This document shows positions 58,591-64,000 of a stretch of 64,000 nt of DNA, piece by piece (the first letter of the stretch is position 1; each line of letters opens with the position of its first letter). Where the stretch lies: assembly GCA_021927905.1 (NCBI GenBank), contig BLLK01000047.1, forward strand, positions 1,302,001-1,366,000. Reading direction: 5' to 3'. The position numbers were made by a program, and so were the translations under genes. The stretch is from Chaetoceros tenuissimus (lineage: Eukaryota; Bacillariophyta; Thalassiosirophyceae; Chaetocerotales; Chaetocerotaceae). The notes beneath the pieces are model-generated. The model was not told where the DNA came from, searched no databases, and was given only the letters and a program-made list of their open reading frames with translations.

Positions 58591-61500
58591 CTAAACTTCC
58601 TCTTCATCATCTGAAACTGACCAATTTAGACTGTCTATGGAGTTAGTATTTTGAATTTCGCCATATTGATCTGGTGGGGAATCATTTCTATATGGCGTTT
58701 GGTATGGAGCAGGAGAAGACTTCAAACTCATTTCTTGTTTCAAGAGACCTTCGCTTTGCAAATGCTGTTTCAAGGCGTATATTTTTTGCTTTGTAGTATG
58801 AAGCTGTCTTGCTAGATTTCTGGCTACGTTGATTTGCTCCTGAACTGCACTTTCTTTCTTTTTAATTTCTTTTTGGAATTGTTGAGACTTTGTCTCGAAT
58901 TCAATTGTGAGTACCTCTTTCTCGTCTTGAGCAGACTTTAAAATATCCTCAATTTCTCTTCTATGCTTTACCTCGTGTGATAACGCTTCCTCGAGTTGTT
59001 TAATGTACTTTTTGCGCTGATTTAATTTTCTACTCAACTCCTCCTTCTGATTTTCAAGCTCCTGCACAAAAGACTTGAGGTCTTCGACTATTGTTTCCTT
59101 TTCACTCAGAGATTCCTTTGTACTTTCCACATCGGCTAGCAAAGTGTCGATTTGGCTACTCATGGATGTCAAGAGTTTGTTCTTTTCGTCTAATTCTGCT
59201 TGAAGTAGCTGCAATTGAGAAGAGTCTGTTCCATGAGAATATGATTCTGTTGCTGGGGGTGATCTACTAGGTGATATGGCATTATTGATGGAAGCCTTCA
59301 TCTTGACAAGATCATCTAGAAGCTCACTGTGTTTGTTAATAATGTCTGAAGCAGTCGGTGACAAGCTTGGTCTAGCACTAATTCCAAGGGAGACGTCATC
59401 GTCTTCTTCTAGATATTGTCGGTGAACAGGACTTTGTCCCTCTTGCTCCTCAAGTGCGCTTTGCTCGTCAAATGGAGCGAGTGACGAAGGAGTTTGAGAG
59501 CCTCTAGGAATGTTACCATTACGCAAATCGTCTAATTCCAATTCCAGTTCTCCAATTTCTTTCTCTTTCTCCTCGATAGATTCACAAAGTAGTTGCACTT
59601 CATCTTCTGCAGCAGCAAGTTTATGATGAGTTTCTTCCAGTTTGGACACAAGGTCTCTGTTTTCGTCCAACATAACTTCTATTTCAGTTTCTCTGTCCTC
59701 AAGCTGTATTTCAAGATCAGTTATTCTCTCTTGTAAATCAGAACTTGGGCTCTGCCAGGAACTACTCTGGGTTTCAAGGGATTGGATCTGGCTCGATTTT
59801 GTGTGAACTTCCAATTCAAGAGTTGAAATCATGTCCTTCTGAGTTGCGACTGCTGCTTCAAATTCATTGTTGACAGACTTCAAGTCGTCAAGATTCTTTT
59901 GCAAGTCAGCATTCTCGGCATTGATGGCATAAATCTCCTCATTCTTGATCTCAATGTCATTCAATAGACGGACGCACTCCTTGTCGTGAATGTTAGCAAG
60001 CTTCTCAGCTCCAAAAAGTTTTGCCTTGGTTGTCTGCAGCTCATTTTCGACTTCATTCAGCCTTTCTTCACTAGACTTTTTCTCTGAAGCAAGAGCTTTT
60101 TTCAACTCTATCTGTGAGTTGGCTGCCACTGTGAGGGAGTCACTTACACGAGAGATTTCTTTTTCAAGGTCTATCTTTTCATCTGATAGCTCAGATACAG
60201 TGCTAGTAAGGGCGGAAATCTGTAGCTTCAACTCGTCCATAGCAAAAGTCTTGTTGTCAACATCAGACTTTAGTTCTTGCATTTGCTCTGACATGCATTC
60301 TTGTTGTTTAATGCTTGCACTTTCGAGATCTTGGAGTTTAGAAACTAACTCAGAATTCGTATTCTCTATTTGAGTCTTGATTTCTACAAGTTCGGTAATT
60401 CTTTCGTCCTTCTTTTCGAGTAGAGAAATTGCATCATTTGCCGTTGCTTCAGTTTCTTTCATGGCATCCTGAATCTCTTGCTTCTCTTTAGTTGTAGCGC
60501 TGAGACTTGTATTTGCTTCTTGTAGTTTGTTCTTCAGATTGCAAAGGTCCTCCTTCAATCTACCAATTTCTTGTTGTAATGATGTCTCTGTAGACTGCTT
60601 ACTCTCGAGAAGGGATGTATACTCGTCAGACTTGAGTTTTAAATGTTTTTCTAGGATTGTGGCAACCTTCTTTTGTGACAAGGAATGAGAATCAAAGTTT
60701 TCTTTTTGTACATTCAATTCCGATTTGATCAAGGACAAATTCTTCTCCAATTTCTGGATATCTTTAATGTAGTTCTGGTTCTTTTCCATCAACTGGATTC
60801 TCTCATCTTGAAGGGAAGAGTTCTTCATGATGATATTCGACTTTTCAGTTTCTACCTCGTTAAGTCTATTTTTCAATTCAGAATGTTGGGAAGCTAACTG
60901 AGAGTACTTGTTCTTCAACTCCTCCATATCTCCGGTGATTTTTTCTTCGCGAGACAAAAAGTGTTCAAGCTCCAGAGCTACATCGTCCAAATCTTCTTCT
61001 AGATAAGCAACTTGCTTCTGATACATGGAGCTTTGATTCTTTGCTTCTTCAAGAACCATCATTTTGACTTCGGATTCGTTGATTACAGTCTCTGCATTGG
61101 CCTTTGCCTTCAACAGATCGTCAATTTCTACCATCTTGATTGAAATGCAGTCCTTGAGATCAGAATTCTCTTGGATCAGTTTTTCAATTGTTTCATCTTT
61201 CTGCAAGCTCTTATCTTGGGAAGAGGACATGTCATTGTAGATGGAAATAAGCTTGGTTTCCATATCAGACTTTTGTTCCTTTGCAGAGATGAGTTGATGT
61301 TTCAATTCAGATGAAGATTTCTTCATTTTTTCAATATCTTTTTGTAAGCTCTGAATGTCACGTTCTTTCGCATTCAAAGTTCTCTCAAGTCGATTCACTG
61401 CTTTTTCCCTACTGTTGGTCAGTTCGAATCCAGCCATTGCATTGGAATGTTCGTCCTTTACTGCTTCTCGTAGCAACCTCACAAGATCTCGAGCATTGTC

Positions 61501-64000
61501 GATAGATAAATCTTCACTTGAAATATTCAGTTTGATTTCAGAAGCGATGAGGTCCTCACATGCACTTACAACATCTTCAGAAAGATTCGTGAAAGTAGAT
61601 TTCAAATCAGCAACTTCACCTTCTGCGATTGTAAGCTGTCGTTTCAAGGACAAAAGGGAATCATTGAGGTTCGATCTTTCACTCGTCATTTTGGAAATGA
61701 TTATATCTTTGCGTTGATTGGATTCTTCCGAAGCGTTGAGTTTTTCGGTAAAAGACTTTACTTGCTCTTGGAGCAGCTCATCTCGAGCATTTCTAGACTC
61801 TAGCTGCTGTTGAAGCTCTTCAGCGGTACGAGTCTTCATCTCAATTTCATCGGTGAGGGCGATAATGTCCTTCTTGGTAGTTTCGAGTGATTGATGCGCT
61901 TCCTCTAGATTGACGAGCACAGCAGACATTTCTTTTTCATTCTGTGATTTCAATTTGGATACCTCGCTTTCAAATTTACTTTTCAAGGTTTCAGTAGAAC
62001 TCTTCAATCTAGCCTTGGAAACTTTCAGTTGCTCTTCGGTGTGACTAATCTTTTTCTTCGAGCTCTCGATTTCTTTCTTCAAGTCTACATTGTTGGTGTA
62101 GCTCTCTTCAATCATCTGTTTCAGTTGAGCTTCAGTAGCTTGAGCTTGGTTTAGCTTATCTTGAGATGATTTCATCTCATGATTCAGACTAGCCATTGAA
62201 TCTTCCAAGTCTTTGATATTGGACTCAAGATGGCCGATTGTCTGTCGCAAATTAGTAGTCACGGAAACTTCTTTGTTGTATTCTTCAGAAGCTTCCAATA
62301 TTGTAGCCTCTTGTTGTTTCTCCTTTTCTTGAAGGCTCTTAATTATTACATCTTTTTCAGAAATAATGCCATTCAGATGAAGTTCCATCTCTGTCTTCAG
62401 ATTCTTGGAGTTATCTAATTCTGATTTCAATTTCATGTTATCAGCGCTGAGTAATTCAATGCGTTCCTGTATGTCTCCCTCCAATTTTGCGATTAAAACA
62501 TCCTCATTTGCTTTCAAGTCAGTAATTATATTTTTGGATGTTTGAAGTTCTAATTCGAGTCCAGCCAAGGACTTGACCATTGACGACTTAGATTCCTGGA
62601 CTCTGGCGAGGTTAGTCTTCAAAGCTTCGATTATTTTTTCATGAGACTTGATCTCTTTAGAATGAGATTCAGATAGTTCCATCAGTTTTGCCTTATGAAT
62701 CTTTTCTACTTGCACAAGCTGCATTTTCAGGTCTTTTATTGTTGAGCACGATTCCTTTGTCTTGATTTCATTTTCCTGGAGAAGAGAATTGTATCTAGAA
62801 TCAATGAGTGAGAGCTGTGTTTCTATCTCACACTTGGACTCTTCAATATCCTTCATGTCGATGATGAGTGTATCGATAGCATCCTGCTTCTCGACTAATT
62901 TTTCCTTGAGCTGAGAAATGACACCATCGCTTGATTTCATCATTTCTTGAAGTCTATTGTTGAGAACATCAATTTGATCTTGATTGGATTGTTTTTGTGC
63001 GCAAAGAAGCTCTTGCTGCTTGTTGGCCTCAAACCTCCATTCAGTCACTTGATGCTGACTTTGTTTGTATTCGGATTGAATTTCCAAAACCTGTTTTTGT
63101 GCTGCTTCCAATTTCAACAGCGCAGAATCCTTTTCCTCTGTTGAAGCATCTAGCAAATTCTGCTTTTCATCTACATCATTCTGAAGCTTCTCAATAAAGT
63201 CTTCCTTTTCAGATAAAGAATCCTGCAAAATATTTTGGAATTGGATGTATCTAGACTCGGAATGTTGTGCAGCTGAACTGGTCTCTTTCAATGACTCTTC
63301 CAGTCTTTGTATTTCACTCTTGCTTGATTGTGTATGTTCGTCAAGCTCTTTTCGCATATTCAAAAGACTTGCATTTGTCTCCTCTATTTTCCCAGGAACC
63401 TCAATTAGTTGGTCCTTTTCTGTTAATTTCTCTTCAAATCTTTCGAGTTGAGTGCATACTTCATCTCGATCTCTAGAAATTGCTTCTAGTTGAGATTGTT
63501 TCTCTTCGATATCTGCTTGAAGCTTCTCGATAAAGTCTTCCTTCTCTTCTACAGATTCGGAGAAAGATGCCTTGAGCTTTGAAAGTTTATCCTCGTAGGA
63601 ACGGCTCAGTTGTGATAACTGACTCTGCTTCTCATCAGATGCATGCTTCAAGTTCAATTTAGCTTCGCGGATCTGATTCTCCAAGTCCAAAACAGTCCTC
63701 ATCATATCACCATTGTTTGCCTCATCCTCAAGTGCTTCTTCGGCATGCTGAAGATCTCTTTCACAAGATTTGAGTTTCTCCTGCAATTCTTGGACTTGTT
63801 TGGAGTACCTAGTGTCGAGTTCATTTCTGTCACTTTCAAAAGATTTGACTTTTTCTTGCAATTTTTCCATATCTTTGACATGTTTGGCCTCGAGTTCATC
63901 TCTGGCACTGCGAAATGAATCGAGCGTAGATTGGAACTGTTGTGCTTCTGTACTGTGTTTCTCTCTTTCGGCGGTCAGAGTTTCCTTGAGTTTGAAAAGG
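58591..64000 (-). CDS. Giant coiled-coil protein, right copy, C-terminal part with continuous frame
   Basis: The frame is open from the right edge down to the stop at 58591, about 1,800 codons visible; it enters from beyond the window. It reads through EEAHQSLETTKKDIIALTDE where the left copy loses 7 bp. The rest is identical to the left copy except for single substitutions, one of which changes DEKQSQLS here from DEKQSHLS there. Coiled coil occupies nearly all of it, with a Ser/Pro-rich break about 230 residues from the end. This is probably the functional copy, provided its 5' end is present to the right. Confidence 0.8.
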   Translation of the reverse strand, partial: LFKLKETLTAEREKHSTEAQQFQSTLDSFRSARDELEAKHVKDMEKLQEKVKSFESDRNELDTRYSKQVQELQEKLKSCERDLQHAEEALEDEANNGDMMRTVLDLENQIREAKLNLKHASDEKQSQLSQLSRSYEDKLSKLKASFSESVEEKEDFIEKLQADIEEKQSQLEAISRDRDEVCTQLERFEEKLTEKDQLIEVPGKIEETNASLLNMRKELDEHTQSSKSEIQRLEESLKETSSAAQHSESRYIQFQNILQDSLSEKEDFIEKLQNDVDEKQNLLDASTEEKDSALLKLEAAQKQVLEIQSEYKQSQHQVTEWRFEANKQQELLCAQKQSNQDQIDVLNNRLQEMMKSSDGVISQLKEKLVEKQDAIDTLIIDMKDIEESKCEIETQLSLIDSRYNSLLQENEIKTKESCSTIKDLKMQLVQVEKIHKAKLMELSESHSKEIKSHEKIIEALKTNLARVQESKSSMVKSLAGLELELQTSKNIITDLKANEDVLIAKLEGDIQERIELLSADNMKLKSELDNSKNLKTEMELHLNGIISEKDVIIKSLQEKEKQQEATILEASEEYNKEVSVTTNLRQTIGHLESNIKDLEDSMASLNHEMKSSQDKLNQAQATEAQLKQMIEESYTNNVDLKKEIESSKKKISHTEEQLKVSKARLKSSTETLKSKFESEVSKLKSQNEKEMSAVLVNLEEAHQSLETTKKDIIALTDEIEMKTRTAEELQQQLESRNARDELLQEQVKSFTEKLNASEESNQRKDIIISKMTSERSNLNDSLLSLKRQLTIAEGEVADLKSTFTNLSEDVVSACEDLIASEIKLNISSEDLSIDNARDLVRLLREAVKDEHSNAMAGFELTNSREKAVNRLERTLNAKERDIQSLQKDIEKMKKSSSELKHQLISAKEQKSDMETKLISIYNDMSSSQDKSLQKDETIEKLIQENSDLKDCISIKMVEIDDLLKAKANAETVINESEVKMMVLEEAKNQSSMYQKQVAYLEEDLDDVALELEHFLSREEKITGDMEELKNKYSQLASQHSELKNRLNEVETEKSNIIMKNSSLQDERIQLMEKNQNYIKDIQKLEKNLSLIKSELNVQKENFDSHSLSQKKVATILEKHLKLKSDEYTSLLESKQSTETSLQQEIGRLKEDLCNLKNKLQEANTSLSATTKEKQEIQDAMKETEATANDAISLLEKKDERITELVEIKTQIENTNSELVSKLQDLESASIKQQECMSEQMQELKSDVDNKTFAMDELKLQISALTSTVSELSDEKIDLEKEISRVSDSLTVAANSQIELKKALASEKKSSEERLNEVENELQTTKAKLFGAEKLANIHDKECVRLLNDIEIKNEEIYAINAENADLQKNLDDLKSVNNEFEAAVATQKDMISTLELEVHTKSSQIQSLETQSSSWQSPSSDLQERITDLEIQLEDRETEIEVMLDENRDLVSKLEETHHKLAAAEDEVQLLCESIEEKEKEIGELELELDDLRNGNIPRGSQTPSSLAPFDEQSALEEQEGQSPVHRQYLEEDDDVSLGISARPSLSPTASDIINKHSELLDDLVKMKASINNAISPSRSPPATESYSHGTDSSQLQLLQAELDEKNKLLTSMSSQIDTLLADVESTKESLSEKETIVEDLKSFVQELENQKEELSRKLNQRKKYIKQLEEALSHEVKHRREIEDILKSAQDEKEVLTIEFETKSQQFQKEIKKKESAVQEQINVARNLARQLHTTKQKIYALKQHLQSEGLLKQEMSLKSSPAPYQTPYRNDSPPDQYGEIQNTNSIDSLNWSVSDDEEEV

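Larger units (their letters stand above)
57558..64000. repeat. Direct segmental duplication, right copy (continues past the window)
   Basis: About 99.9% identical to 35731..42165. It begins inside the F-box-like coding sequence and includes the intact C-terminal part of that frame and the uninterrupted coiled-coil frame. It runs to the last base of the window, so the total length of the duplication is unknown. Confidence 0.95.

Noticed and set aside
1-64000. tRNA, rRNA or snoRNA genes
   Set aside because: Scanned by eye for TTCGA T-loop words with matching acceptor stems and for C/D box pairs next to complementary stems; none held up. A covariance-model search would be needed to be sure.

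Overview
The window is a gene-dense, AT-rich stretch of nuclear DNA from a photosynthetic stramenopile, most probably a diatom. The evidence is short GT-AG introns (61-93 bp in the ten or so genes where I could place them by reading frame), densely packed genes that often converge with only 50-150 bp between 3' ends, and several N-termini with a signal peptide followed by a Phe-containing cleavage motif (SSAF, GFAP, CSAF) of the kind that sends proteins into complex plastids. No decisive species marker was seen. No tRNA, rRNA, CRISPR array or prokaryotic operon was found.

Positions 1-35,200 are ordinary housekeeping territory. In order: a partial Ser-rich protein, MRD1/RBM19 (rRNA processing), CHMP5/Vps60 (ESCRT-III), an ankyrin protein, MCM2, a membrane metallophosphoesterase, an organellar SET protein, an importin-alpha-like protein, a prolyl 4-hydroxylase, an ammonium transporter with five exons, an LRRC57-like leucine-rich repeat protein, SKP1, a coiled-coil protein, GINS subunit SLD5, uridine kinase, a gamma-butyrobetaine/trimethyllysine-type dioxygenase, an MDP-1 phosphatase fused to cold-shock and ASCH domains, a large plastid-type protein carrying a xanthine phosphoribosyltransferase, a PDZ-ferredoxin plastid protein and a probable thylakoid-lumen protein. 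MCM2 and SLD5 are both parts of the CMG replicative helicase, and each has an E2F-like site about 150 bp upstream.

Positions 35,554-44,247 hold an F-box-like gene converging on a giant coiled-coil gene (about 2,470 residues if its frame were continuous). The segment from 35,731 onward reappears in the same orientation at 57,558 and runs off the right edge at about 99.9% identity, offset by about 21.83 kb. The left copy has two frame-breaking indels. The right copy has open frames but lacks the 5' end of the F-box gene. This looks like a very recent tandem duplication of a 21.8-kb unit, or two haplotypes laid end to end by an assembler.

Positions 44,248-57,557, between the copies, form an accessory island: a glycosyltransferase-like gene fragment, a sulfotransferase-like membrane protein, a second glycosyltransferase-like gene with an in-frame stop, a 67-bp tandem repeat, an IS630/mariner-type DDE transposase converging on a cysteine-rich gene, and a broken GIY-YIG-like gene converging on a broken hAT-like transposase gene.
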